Part shown: positions 1 through 6,321 of the stretch, piece after piece | Position numbering within the stretch: position 1 is the first letter of the stretch | Layout: each line of letters begins with the position of its first letter | Assembly: GCA_910587005.1 (NCBI GenBank) | Contig: CAJULB010000001.1 | Location: 1 to 64,000, forward strand | DNA length: 64,000 nucleotides | Origin: an uncultured Christensenellaceae bacterium | GTDB lineage: Bacteria; Bacillota; Clostridia; Christensenellales; Borkfalkiaceae | Direction of reading: 5' to 3' | The notes under the pieces: model-generated | Told to the model about the DNA's origin: nothing | Databases searched by the model: none | What the model saw: only the letters and a program-made list of their open reading frames with translations | Made by a program: the position numbers and the translations under genes

Positions 1-55
1 TTCGTCGAGTGGCGGTTGAAAAATATGAACTTATGTGTTCGTAAAACACAGCTTT
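1..55. repeat. Left direct repeat (attL-like) of the integrated element
   Basis: These 55 bases are identical to 8173-8227 and then diverge (gcaga here, tacga on the right). The first 19 bases repeat the last codons and stop of the right-end ORF (7781-8191). Something carrying that same gene end may therefore lie just left of the window, for example a tandem copy. The repeat may extend left of position 1, which cannot be seen. Confidence 0.8.
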
Positions 56-113
56 GCAGATTATGCCCCCCCGCGTAAAATAAGGTACCATAAAGGAATA
101 GGGGGCGAAGATT

Positions 114-140
114 AAAGATAGACTATGTCTATCTTTTTTT
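114..140 (+). terminator. Rho-independent terminator
   Basis: A perfect 10-bp stem (AAAGATAGAC / GTCTATCTTT) with a TAT loop is followed by a run of T on the plus strand. It points at transcription arriving from the left. In a circular or tandem form of the element it would end the rep operon, which lies at the other end. Confidence 0.75.
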
Positions 141-173
141 ATGCAAAAAAATGGCGAAAGCGTTTCATCTGAG

Positions 174-446
174 TTAAATTTTAAAGTTACCCGAGTTGTT
201 GAAGTTATTGAAACTGTTGTTAATGTAAGTCTTTGCTCCGCTCTCGTCTTCCAAGCCGAGCAGATAGTCCGCCGTTACGTTGAAGTAGGTTGCCATTTGT
301 AGTATGTTTATGGCAGTCGGTTCACTTTTATTTTGTTCCCACTTCATTATGGCGGTATCGCTGACACCGATTATCTTTCCCAATTTGTCAAGGGATAATT
401 TTTTTTCTGTTCTAAGTTCTTTTATACGTTTTGCAAGTATTTCCAT
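174..446 (-). CDS. Cro/cI-family transcriptional repressor of the element
   Basis: A 90-residue protein with an N-terminal XRE-type helix-turn-helix (about residues 5-60, including SLDKLGKIIGVSDTAIMKWE) and an Asn-rich tail. I chose the ATG at 446 rather than the longer frame to 491 because the alignment with XRE domains starts there. A TGG-TATAAT extended -10 ends seven bases upstream, which implies a leaderless transcript. It is divergent from the rightward operon. Three ACCAA-N6-TTGGT palindromes lie between its start and that operon, and two more lie at the rep promoter. By analogy with temperate phages it should bind them to keep both lytic operons off and to control itself. The regulatory role is inferred. 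Confidence 0.85.
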   Translation of the reverse strand: MEILAKRIKELRTEKKLSLDKLGKIIGVSDTAIMKWEQNKSEPTAINILQMATYFNVTADYLLGLEDESGAKTYINNSFNNFNNSGNFKI

Positions 447-453
447 ATTTGCA

Positions 454-459
454 ATTATA
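454..459 (-). promoter_or_regulatory. Extended -10 promoter of the repressor (leaderless)
   Basis: On the minus strand TGG-TATAAT is followed after seven bases by the ATG of the repressor. No Shine-Dalgarno sequence and no good -35 box are visible. The operator at 459-474 touches this -10 box, so autorepression is plausible. Confidence 0.55.
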
Positions 460-474
460 CCAACTTTTTTTGGT
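459..474. promoter_or_regulatory. Operator palindrome ACCAA-N6-TTGGT (site 1)
   Basis: First of three copies of the inverted repeat ACCAA-N6-TTGGT in the divergent control region. It abuts the -10 box of the repressor promoter. Confidence 0.65.
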
Positions 475-481
475 GAAATAC

Positions 482-510
482 TTGACACCAATTATAGTTG
501 GTGTTATACT
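482..510 (+). promoter_or_regulatory. Rightward promoter TTGACA-17-TATACT with embedded operator
   Basis: TTGACA at 482-487 and TATACT at 505-510 are separated by exactly 17 bp. The palindrome CACCAATTATAGTTGGTG (486-503) fills the spacer, so a bound repressor would occlude RNA polymerase. The promoter drives the block starting at 587. Confidence 0.8.
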
Positions 511-512
511 CT

Positions 513-530
513 TACCAACAATAGTTGGTA
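513..530. promoter_or_regulatory. Operator palindrome ACCAA-N6-TTGGT (site 3)
   Basis: TACCAACAATAGTTGGTA lies just downstream of the rightward -10 box and is the third copy of the inverted repeat in this control region. Confidence 0.65.
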
Positions 531-586
531 TTGTTAATAAAAATTTAGAGCTGACCTAACGGCAAGACGGGGAAAGGTGGTACAAA

Positions 587-862
587 GTGAAACTTACAAT
601 TGACGTAAAGAGGAAAGGTTTTCAAAAGGACGGAAAAACGATAGAGTTTTTCGAGCTTTCGGCGGACTTCGGCGGTGAAACAGTGAAGATAAAGCTTGAC
701 AAAGACAAGAACGAACTTTTCAAATACTTCCTCGGCAAAATGGACATTCCTCTGGAAAAAGAGGACGAGAAAGAAACTCTTACAAAGAAGTTGCTTTCGG
801 GCGAGATAACGGCGGAAGAAAAAGCAAAGCTCCGCGGGCTTTTGTTGGAGGAGGCTGATTAA
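587..862 (+). CDS. Small acidic protein of the element, function unknown
   Basis: A 91-residue protein starting at GTG with a strong ribosome site (AAAGGTGG, six bases before the start). It is the first gene after the repressed rightward promoter. The N-terminal half looks like a beta-rich fold (alternating charged and hydrophobic residues). The C-terminal half is helical and very rich in Glu and Lys. Its position and size would suit an ssDNA-binding protein of a filamentous phage, but no motif proves that. It ends directly against the ATG of the next gene. Confidence 0.7.
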   Translation: MKLTIDVKRKGFQKDGKTIEFFELSADFGGETVKIKLDKDKNELFKYFLGKMDIPLEKEDEKETLTKKLLSGEITAEEKAKLRGLLLEEAD

Positions 863-1036
863 ATGGCATATCGAAACAGAGGCATAAAAACATATTCGGA
901 ACGTGAGAAACGCGCATATTCCGCTGGTATAGGCTACGGCGCGGGTAAGACGGGTAAGTGTGTAAAATGCGAAACTGCCGCGGAAAAGAAGTCGTTTTTG
1001 AACGGCTTAAACAAAGCAAAAGGGGGTAAGAAGTGA
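863..1036 (+). CDS. 57-residue basic protein with a CxxC motif, function unknown
   Basis: The ATG directly follows the stop of the preceding gene, and its TGA overlaps the GTG of the next gene (GTGA), so it sits inside a translationally coupled operon. The protein is basic and starts MAYRNRGIKTYSEREKRAY. It contains GKCVKCETAAEKK; a similar KC-x-KC-xx-AAE motif occurs in the product of 3495-3800. No signal peptide or membrane segment is present, so it does not look like a filamentous major coat protein. Function unknown. Confidence 0.65.
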   Translation: MAYRNRGIKTYSEREKRAYSAGIGYGAGKTGKCVKCETAAEKKSFLNGLNKAKGGKK

Positions 1037-2112
1037 GCAAGAAAGCATTATACAGCTTTGTCGCCTTAATTTTGGCGGCGGCGTTAGTAATAGCTTGCGG
1101 TGTCGGTTCAAGCTGGTTCACGAACTGGAACATAAAAACGTGGTTTAATTCGTGGGGTCAATCGCAAAAGCAACCGGATAACCCCGACGATAAAGACGAT
1201 ACGGAAACAGAACGTTTATCGAACTTTAAGCTTACAACGGACAGCGATAACGAAGTAATGTTACTTTCAGCTTCGCTAATGTCCGCACCTGCGGCGAAAG
1301 CAGAGGACAGCTATTATTTAACTGCAACAATTAACCCGATATACGCAGACGTGCAGACGGTTGAGTGGTCGGTAATGTTTATCAACGGTTCATCTGAATG
1401 GGCGAGCGGAAAGCAAGTAACGGACTATGTAACAGTAACTGCGGACGAAACCAACGGTTTAAATGCGCGCGTAGACTGTAAAGCTCCGTTCGGCGAGCAA
1501 ATCAAAATCCGCGTAACAAGTACGGATAATCCCGAGGCATACGCAGAATGTATTTGCGACTATGTCAAGCGCGTAAAGAATATCGTGTTCAGTGAGTTAT
1601 TGCAGTTGCCCGAAAGCGGGTTTACATACTCGTATGAATGCAGTGATTATACGCTTGATAGCGAAATATCGTTAACTTTTGACGAGGGCGGGCTGTATTT
1701 AACCGAGGGGTTTAAACAAGCTTTTAAAACTGAAATTGAAAAAGTTAACTGGCTTAGAAACTGCGTTTTAAAAGATAGTGTTGCTTGTAATTTCAGTTAT
1801 GCTGATAAGCGCATAAGCATAAAAACTTCTTACGGGTTTAGCGCGTTGGCAATGTTTGTAGACGAAAGCGCTTACGATACGAGTGAAGATGGTTTTTATG
1901 ACGGATATGACGAGGCAGTAAGCAAGGCGGTAAGAACTGCGATAAAGAATTTTGACGGTGATATGGCAACGCTTAAAGCAAATTTTACTTCAAATTACGG
2001 CGGACAGACATTTGCAAGCTTTAAAAAGGATATTAATATACGTTTTGATTACGATAGCGTAAGAGTGCCTGTATCAAGCTTGGGTCTTAATACAGACCAT
2101 ATCATTATGTAA
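1033..2112 (+). CDS. Putative lipoprotein with Ig-like domain, element-encoded
   Basis: A 359-residue protein with a GTG start and ribosome site AAGGGGG. A positively charged hydrophobic leader ends in a lipobox-like VIAC, predicting lipidation at Cys22. A Trp-rich stretch and an acidic Asp/Pro linker (about 45-65) follow. Residues of roughly 90-175 resemble a bacterial Ig-like domain (ATINPIYAD, VEWSV, VTVTADE, KIRVTS, then a Cys). The remainder is unassigned. It sits directly before the pIII-like gene and could be a virion-surface or membrane-associated morphogenesis protein; this is inference from position. A single-membrane host fits the lipobox. Confidence 0.65.
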   Translation: MSKKALYSFVALILAAALVIACGVGSSWFTNWNIKTWFNSWGQSQKQPDNPDDKDDTETERLSNFKLTTDSDNEVMLLSASLMSAPAAKAEDSYYLTATINPIYADVQTVEWSVMFINGSSEWASGKQVTDYVTVTADETNGLNARVDCKAPFGEQIKIRVTSTDNPEAYAECICDYVKRVKNIVFSELLQLPESGFTYSYECSDYTLDSEISLTFDEGGLYLTEGFKQAFKTEIEKVNWLRNCVLKDSVACNFSYADKRISIKTSYGFSALAMFVDESAYDTSEDGFYDGYDEAVSKAVRTAIKNFDGDMATLKANFTSNYGGQTFASFKKDINIRFDYDSVRVPVSSLGLNTDHIIM

Positions 2113-2123
2113 GGCGGTGGACA

Positions 2124-3494
2124 ATGCGGAAAGTAAATAAATTTCAGTGTATAATTATTGCTTTTCTGCTTGGTTTAATCGCGGTTTTTGTCGGCGGTGG
2201 CGGTATAGCTTCCGCCGATAATAATAGCGGTTATTCCAACGCAATAGACGATTTGCAGAAAGACAAGAATTTCAATGCGTGGGACTATCCCGCCGTACCG
2301 ACCGACTATAAATTAGAGGTGATACAGATAGCGGAAAGTAAGGCGGGGGAGCTGTTTATATACGTTTACCAGCCGAGCGGAGCAGTAGCAGACCTTAGGG
2401 CAACTTGTGTTAATATGGCGCTTTCGGAAGACGTCAACGGTACAGACTTTTATAACTTAAAGTACGTTAATTCAAGCGGAGTATTTTATAAATACATAGT
2501 TGAGGGCGTAAAAGTTAGTTCAGCTTCGGAGCGGTTCTATAACATAACTTCTATACTTCGTGAGTGGAACGAGGACTATGACGGGTTTCATTCTGATAAT
2601 ACTCAAATTATGAAAGAAAAAGCATTTCCTGTTGGTCAGCTTTGGCAAGTTACGAGTGATATTTACGGAAAAATTATTTATAAAATGGAACGTACTGACA
2701 TTGTGATTATTGAACGTGATGATATGATTATCGGTATGCGCCGTGTAAAAAACGGGTCAACCTTAGGCAGTATAAAATATACTGATTTGCATTATATTGC
2801 GTTTAACTGCGACCACAGAATAGACGAACTGCTTGAAGCTGATGTATCTTTTACAACTCAATATTATTATAAAGATATTACGGGTGAAAAAGTAAATGAC
2901 CCTGAACCGCAAAAAGCAATGTTAAAGGGCGGTGTAATGCATAAAAATAAGCCGTTCGGTGCTTTTGGTCAAAGTTACGAATGGGAAGAAATACAGCCCG
3001 TAAGTGAATTTATAATAAACGGAAATTTAAGTGAAACCGATAAATCAAAACTTTCAAAATTTTCTTGGGTATTGAATTTTTGCGGAACTGAATACGGCGG
3101 TAGTAATACTCTTACTTCTGTCGGACTTCTATTAAGCCCTGCAACGGCTATATTGGGGACTATTTCTTTATTATCTGATAATAGTTATGGAACTGTCGTA
3201 TCTGACGTATCAATACTTCGTCTTAAATTTCAAACGGCGAGAAAAGTTTACAACTTGGGCGTTGTATCAAATAAGCAGAGCGGTAGCATATTTCCCGCAA
3301 ATAAAGACGGTGGTTTGGAGTGGTGGGAAATACTTTTAATAGTCATAGCGGTAGTGGTTGTGCTTTCGCTCGCGCTTAAAATCTTGTCGTTGTTCGTGCC
3401 GTTCTTCGGAGTACTTTTGCAAGGCTTGTTATTTATTATAACTTCGCCGTTCCAGCTGATTATCTGGATAGTAAAGAAAATACGAGGTGAATAA
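2124..3494 (+). CDS. Exported, C-terminally anchored protein (pIII-like candidate)
   Basis: A 456-residue protein with a clear signal peptide (residues 1-31, cleavage likely at ASA-DN). A long extracellular region follows, then two C-terminal hydrophobic segments (about 398-450) and a basic end (KKIRGE). Signal peptide, large exposed domain and C-terminal anchor is the architecture of filamentous-phage adsorption proteins (pIII), which cap the virion and bind the host. No sequence motif confirms this. The ATG follows AAGGCGGTGG at good spacing. It lies between the lipoprotein gene and the gene just before the Zot-like ATPase, as structural genes do in inoviruses. Confidence 0.65.
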   Translation: MRKVNKFQCIIIAFLLGLIAVFVGGGGIASADNNSGYSNAIDDLQKDKNFNAWDYPAVPTDYKLEVIQIAESKAGELFIYVYQPSGAVADLRATCVNMALSEDVNGTDFYNLKYVNSSGVFYKYIVEGVKVSSASERFYNITSILREWNEDYDGFHSDNTQIMKEKAFPVGQLWQVTSDIYGKIIYKMERTDIVIIERDDMIIGMRRVKNGSTLGSIKYTDLHYIAFNCDHRIDELLEADVSFTTQYYYKDITGEKVNDPEPQKAMLKGGVMHKNKPFGAFGQSYEWEEIQPVSEFIINGNLSETDKSKLSKFSWVLNFCGTEYGGSNTLTSVGLLLSPATAILGTISLLSDNSYGTVVSDVSILRLKFQTARKVYNLGVVSNKQSGSIFPANKDGGLEWWEILLIVIAVVVVLSLALKILSLFVPFFGVLLQGLLFIITSPFQLIIWIVKKIRGE

Positions 3495-3800
3495 ATGACG
3501 GATATAGAATTATTTTTTAAGATAGCGGAAAGCGAAATACGGCGTAAGCACATACAATACTTAAAAAAACAAAAATGCCTAAAATGTGTTTCAGCAGCCG
3601 AACCGAACTCACCTGGGGCGAACTCACCGGGGGCGGGCATAGGAACGGACGATTTTGCGCCAGAACCGAATAAAGGTAAAGCAAAGTATGTAAAGCGTTT
3701 TAATGAGGGTATAGATACGGCATTAAAAGTTTTGCAACGCGAATACAAAGATTTCGTTAAGCGAATGGAAACAGAAAAACCTCGGGGGAGTAAGTTTTGA
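3495..3800 (+). CDS. Small protein with Cys motif and NSPGA repeat, function unknown
   Basis: A 101-residue protein starting one base after the preceding stop with ribosome site GAGGTG. It holds KCLKCVSAAE, resembling the motif in the 57-residue protein upstream. Two tandem NSPGA units follow, from a short DNA tandem repeat near 3608-3636, then a basic helical C-terminus. Its TGA overlaps the TTG start of the ATPase gene, so translation is coupled. No family recognised. Confidence 0.6.
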   Translation: MTDIELFFKIAESEIRRKHIQYLKKQKCLKCVSAAEPNSPGANSPGAGIGTDDFAPEPNKGKAKYVKRFNEGIDTALKVLQREYKDFVKRMETEKPRGSKF

Positions 3801-4738
3801 ATTTAACCAAAGAACTGCGGAAAGCTCCGTTACCCGTTGGGTTCTATAATATTTGCGGCGAGCAAGGTGCGGGAAAAACGAGCCTTGCCGTTGCTCTTTT
3901 AAGAGCAGATTACAAGCGTTGGCGAAATTACCGTTATAATCTGGCTTGTGAAGTTGCGGAAAAATATTATGAAGTCAACGGTGTACGGCTTGATATTGAC
4001 CATTGTCTATATTTTAGTAGTACTGAAATAATCCTTGACAGTAAGCGCGGAATAAAAACTCACGAAATCGACCTTGACCGCCTCGGACTTCCAAACCCTG
4101 AATATGAAGTTCAATATTTACCGCGCGGTTCGGTAATTTTCATAATGGAAGCCGACATTCTTGCATATTGCCATAACTGGCAACAGTTGAGTGATTATCT
4201 TCGCAATTTAATAAAGTATGTTCGGCATTTTCATCTGACGGTTATTTTCGATATGCAAATCGGCGGAGCGTTGGCGAAAGCATTGCGTGAGCTGGTAATG
4301 GGAATTTATTACGTATTTATAAGCGGGGTAAAACGTTTCCTTTTGTTCTGGAAGCGTCAAGTTTGGCAATTTCTATATGTCTATAATCAACGGTTGCAAG
4401 TGGTTAAAGAGTTTTCGCAGTACGGCATTGATATTGAGAAGAAGATAAAAGTGCCGATAACGGAGTGGGGAAAGTTCCGAGTGTGGGGCAATGTCTTTGA
4501 CTGTTATAATTCGTATAGTGCACTACCTTATTTCTTGGACGGAATTGATAAAGTCGGGTATGTCTACCGCGAGCATCACGACGGTGATTTGTCTATTGCT
4601 GGTATTAAGGCATATTGTGAAGCGCATCCATTGGAGCAAAATAATAAATCAAGCGTTGAAGAGCAGATAATTTTATTAATGTCAAAGCTTACGAAAAAAC
4701 AGCGTTTAAACTTATTAAAAAAATTATTGAGCGAATAA
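3797..4738 (+). CDS. Zot/pI-like P-loop ATPase (phage assembly)
   Basis: A 313-residue protein with Walker A GEQGAGKT (residues 21-28) and a Walker B-like strand (SVIFIMEAD, about 110-120). Zot/pI-family ATPases of filamentous phages power virion extrusion through the membrane and are the usual hallmark of inoviruses. I chose TTG at 3797 because it overlaps the previous stop and follows GGGGGAG. The usual transmembrane helix is not obvious; only a semi-hydrophobic stretch near residues 170-200 might contact the membrane. Another P-loop role, such as DNA packaging, cannot be excluded. It is the last gene of the rightward block and is followed by a terminator. Confidence 0.7.
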   Translation: MNLTKELRKAPLPVGFYNICGEQGAGKTSLAVALLRADYKRWRNYRYNLACEVAEKYYEVNGVRLDIDHCLYFSSTEIILDSKRGIKTHEIDLDRLGLPNPEYEVQYLPRGSVIFIMEADILAYCHNWQQLSDYLRNLIKYVRHFHLTVIFDMQIGGALAKALRELVMGIYYVFISGVKRFLLFWKRQVWQFLYVYNQRLQVVKEFSQYGIDIEKKIKVPITEWGKFRVWGNVFDCYNSYSALPYFLDGIDKVGYVYREHHDGDLSIAGIKAYCEAHPLEQNNKSSVEEQIILLMSKLTKKQRLNLLKKLLSE

Positions 4739-4741
4739 GAG

Positions 4742-4772
4742 AAAACCGCCCTCGAAGTGAGGACGGTTTTTT
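4742..4772. terminator. Bidirectional terminator
   Basis: AAAACCGCCCTC pairs with GAGGACGGTTTT around a short loop, with T tracts on both sides. It separates the rightward structural block from the leftward small genes and can serve both. Confidence 0.8.
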
Positions 4773-4774
4773 GT

Positions 4775-4984
4775 TTAAATATTCAGCTTTTTGTCTGTAA
4801 TCTCAATAATTTTTTCGGTGACGATAGAGTATACTTGTTTGAATGGAAGAGTAACATAGTAATCTATCCAAAGTGCCGTAAAAATATCGTCGCGGTCATT
4901 ATCGTAAGGCAGTTCTTGAATAAGTGTAGAAATAATTTCTTCAATAGCCTTGTTCAGTTCTTGTTCGGTGTAAATGTATTTCAT
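4775..4984 (-). CDS. Small leftward protein of the element, function unknown
   Basis: A 69-residue acidic helical protein (MKYIYTEQELNKAIEEIIS). The ATG is preceded by AAGAGATATTTT. A nearly identical leader precedes the next upstream gene, which supports both starts. It ends on the shared terminator. No family recognised. Its position opposite to the lytic-type genes would suit a host-control or immunity function, but nothing in the sequence shows one. Confidence 0.55.
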   Translation of the reverse strand: MKYIYTEQELNKAIEEIISTLIQELPYDNDRDDIFTALWIDYYVTLPFKQVYSIVTEKIIEITDKKLNI

Positions 4985-5034
4985 AAAATATCTCTTAAAT
5001 TATTTGCCCGTCAAGCCGTTAGCACAGCTTTGAT

Positions 5035-5340
5035 TTAGTATCTTTTGTAATGAATTTGAAGTTCAACCGCTTGAATAGGGAAAAGTTTGTCGTTTTTTCT
5101 GTCTATGGGTTGAATTGTTTCAAGTATGCAGTTTTCGTTTGGGTCAAGGAAAACTATATTTTCATAACCGTCAATTTCGATAATTGCGTAATTGCTTTCG
5201 TCTGTTAAACCGTATTTACTGATATTAAGGTTATCGCGTTCAACTTCCCAAAGTAAATAAGGTCTTAAATTTGCGATTGCTCGTTTGTCTATGGCATTTG
5301 CCTTGTGGGGTTTGATTGTTAAGTTATTGGTAGAAATCAT
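5035..5340 (-). CDS. Small leftward protein of the element, function unknown
   Basis: A 101-residue soluble protein with mixed alpha/beta composition. It starts at an ATG with AAGAGG seven bases upstream and the same TTTAAGAG(A/G)TATTTTATG leader style as its neighbour. Fifty bases separate the two genes, so they are probably co-transcribed. No motif recognised. Confidence 0.55.
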   Translation of the reverse strand: MISTNNLTIKPHKANAIDKRAIANLRPYLLWEVERDNLNISKYGLTDESNYAIIEIDGYENIVFLDPNENCILETIQPIDRKNDKLFPIQAVELQIHYKRY

Positions 5341-5481
5341 AAAATACCTCTTAAAAATAGTTGATTTTAAGCCTCGTATGGTTTAAGATAAAAGCAAGCC
5401 ACGGGGGCGAGGCTTAAATTTTCCCCCGCGCTTGCTCAACCGTCCAGCCGTTCTAAAAGTCGGGCGGTTTTTTTGTTGCCG
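5341..5481. other. Structured spacer between leftward small genes
   Basis: No gene is visible. AAGCCTCG near 5371 is repeated inverted as CGAGGCTT near 5407. AGCAAGC...GGGGG pairs with CCCCC...GCTTGCT (about 5393-5436). AACCGTCC (5438-5445) pairs with GGGCGGTT (5462-5469) and is followed by seven T on the plus strand, terminator-like. These could be regulatory or origin structures. Confidence 0.4.
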
Positions 5482-5616
5482 TTATTTCGGCGGTAGGACT
5501 TTCAACAGAAACTCGATAATTTCCGTATCGGTCGCCCCATCAGCGCGCAACACCTCAATAATAGCGCGAACGCTGGGGGAGTTGCTCAATCCGTTAGCCT
5601 CCGTCAAGATTTGCAT
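5482..5616 (-). CDS. 44-residue small protein of the element
   Basis: The ATG at 5616 has an excellent ribosome site, AAAGGAGG, eight bases upstream. The reading frame runs 44 codons to TAA. The product begins MQILTEANGLSNSPSVRAII and has a helical, Leu/Ile-rich C-terminal half (EIIEFLLKVLPPK). No signal peptide is present. It lies at the edge of the long non-coding region and is read leftward with the two other small genes. The start signal is the main support; function unknown. Confidence 0.55.
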   Translation of the reverse strand: MQILTEANGLSNSPSVRAIIEVLRADGATDTEIIEFLLKVLPPK

Positions 5617-5660
5617 TTGCAAAGCCTCCTTTTGATTGATAGACGGAACCGCCAACCCAA

Positions 5661-5726
5661 ACTCCGTAAAACACTGGTAAGGGGTTGAAGGTGCGCCTTC
5701 AACTCCTTACGCAGGGCGCACGGAGT
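5661..5726. repeat. Large nested hairpin (candidate packaging signal or ssDNA origin)
   Basis: A 15-bp stem (5677-5691 with 5696-5710, one G-T pair) has a four-base loop TGCG. It is enclosed by a second inverted repeat ACTCCGT (5661-5667) / ACGGAGT (5720-5726). A long imperfect hairpin like this is what a filamentous-phage packaging signal looks like. The role is inferred. Confidence 0.6.
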
Positions 5727-5777
5727 AAAAGCGGAAAAATCAAGAAGGAATTAAAAAAAAATTACTATTCGGTGGAG

Positions 5778-5836
5778 ATTTTTCGCCGAATCGGATAAGT
5801 GGAGCGTAGCGGAACTTAGCGGAATCGGCGAAAAAT
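5778..5836. repeat. 12-bp inverted repeat with 35-base loop
   Basis: ATTTTTCGCCGA (5778-5789) is complementary to TCGGCGAAAAAT (5825-5836). The loop holds further short GGA/AGCGG repeats. A replication-origin structure is possible. Confidence 0.5.
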
Positions 5837-5846
5837 ACAACCGCCA

Positions 5847-5888
5847 AAAGCGGAGGGGCTGGGAAGTCCCTCCGCTTTGCAGTTTTTT
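5847..5888 (+). terminator. Terminator-like hairpin in the non-coding region
   Basis: A perfect 11-bp stem (AAAGCGGAGGG / CCCTCCGCTTT) with a ten-base loop is followed by GCAG and a run of seven T. It would stop plus-strand transcription entering from the left and insulate the rep promoter. Confidence 0.55.
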
Positions 5889-6002
5889 TAAGCATTTCTT
5901 GATTTTTTCAAGACAAAAAGCGTGAGTTACAGCAAATCATCGGAAGAGAGAATCTGCTGTTCTGTTCGAGCGTGAGCGAGACCGCGCACAATTCCGCATA
6001 AA

Positions 6003-6021
6003 ACCCCTCTTGCAGAGGGGT
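6003..6021. repeat. 8-bp hairpin
   Basis: ACCCCTCT and AGAGGGGT flank the three-base loop TGC. It is part of the structured non-coding region. Confidence 0.45.
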
Positions 6022-6148
6022 ATCGCGTAGCGATTTCGGGGAGTGGCGCATAACACTGCACCGCTTAAAAAAATCAACGGTAAGCGGCAAAAGAGCATAA
6101 CGAGGAAAAAACCTTTGCATCACGCAGAGGTTTTTTTGTGGATAAATT

Positions 6149-6201
6149 CACCAACTATTTTTGGTGAAAAGATTGACACCAATTATAGTTGGTGCTATAA
6201 T
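6149..6201 (+). promoter_or_regulatory. rep operon promoter with two operators
   Basis: TTGACA (6173-6178), a 17-bp spacer and TATAAT (6196-6201) form a full consensus promoter. The palindrome at 6177-6194 is base-for-base the same as the one inside the promoter at 482-510. A second ACCAA-N6-TTGGT copy lies at 6150-6165. The shared operators place the Rep operon under the same repressor as the structural block. Confidence 0.8.
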
Positions 6202-6217
6202 TTATGTCAAATCAACT

Positions 6218-6261
6218 GTTTCGTCATACCGCCGCGCTCGAGCGCGGCGGTATGACGAAAC
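6218..6261. repeat. 44-bp perfect palindrome in the rep leader
   Basis: Two 22-bp arms match perfectly with no loop, centred on CTCGAG between 6239 and 6240. It is GC-rich, unlike its surroundings. It lies between the -10 box (6196-6201) and the rep start (6322). On RNA or ssDNA it would form a very stable hairpin. It could be a double-strand origin, a resolution or packaging site, or a barrier that lowers rep translation. Confidence 0.75.
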
Positions 6262-6321
6262 CTTGATATATAGAAACAAGTCGGCTCACGGAGCGGAAAC
6301 AACTAAGTTTATGGGGTAATT

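Larger units (their letters stand above)
5617..6148. other. Hairpin-rich non-coding region (candidate origin/packaging region)
   Basis: Some 530 bases without a convincing gene hold at least four stable inverted repeats, described as separate entries. In filamentous phages and RCR replicons the replication origins and the packaging signal are hairpins in the main intergenic region. The same role is inferred here. A leftward frame at 5908-6123 follows the hairpin sequence and has no start signal, so I do not call it. Confidence 0.5.

Noticed and set aside
33..55. Repeat end as a tRNA 3' end (usual attachment site)
   Set aside because: No cloverleaf can be drawn. The TTCG is part of the 9-bp recombination arm, not a T-loop.
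123..140. CTATGTCTATC near the left terminator as a seventh copy of the dispersed repeat
   Set aside because: The bases are fully explained by the terminator hairpin and lack the CATAGTAC half.
5438..5475. Terminator for the 44-residue ORF
   Set aside because: The T run is on the plus strand, while the ORF is read on the minus strand.
5908..6123. Leftward ORF of 71 codons in the non-coding region
   Set aside because: It is formed by hairpin sequences, has no ribosome site and has no protein-like composition.
4741..6321. CRISPR-like array in the hairpin region
   Set aside because: Inverted repeats are all different. There are no equally spaced direct repeats and no cas genes.
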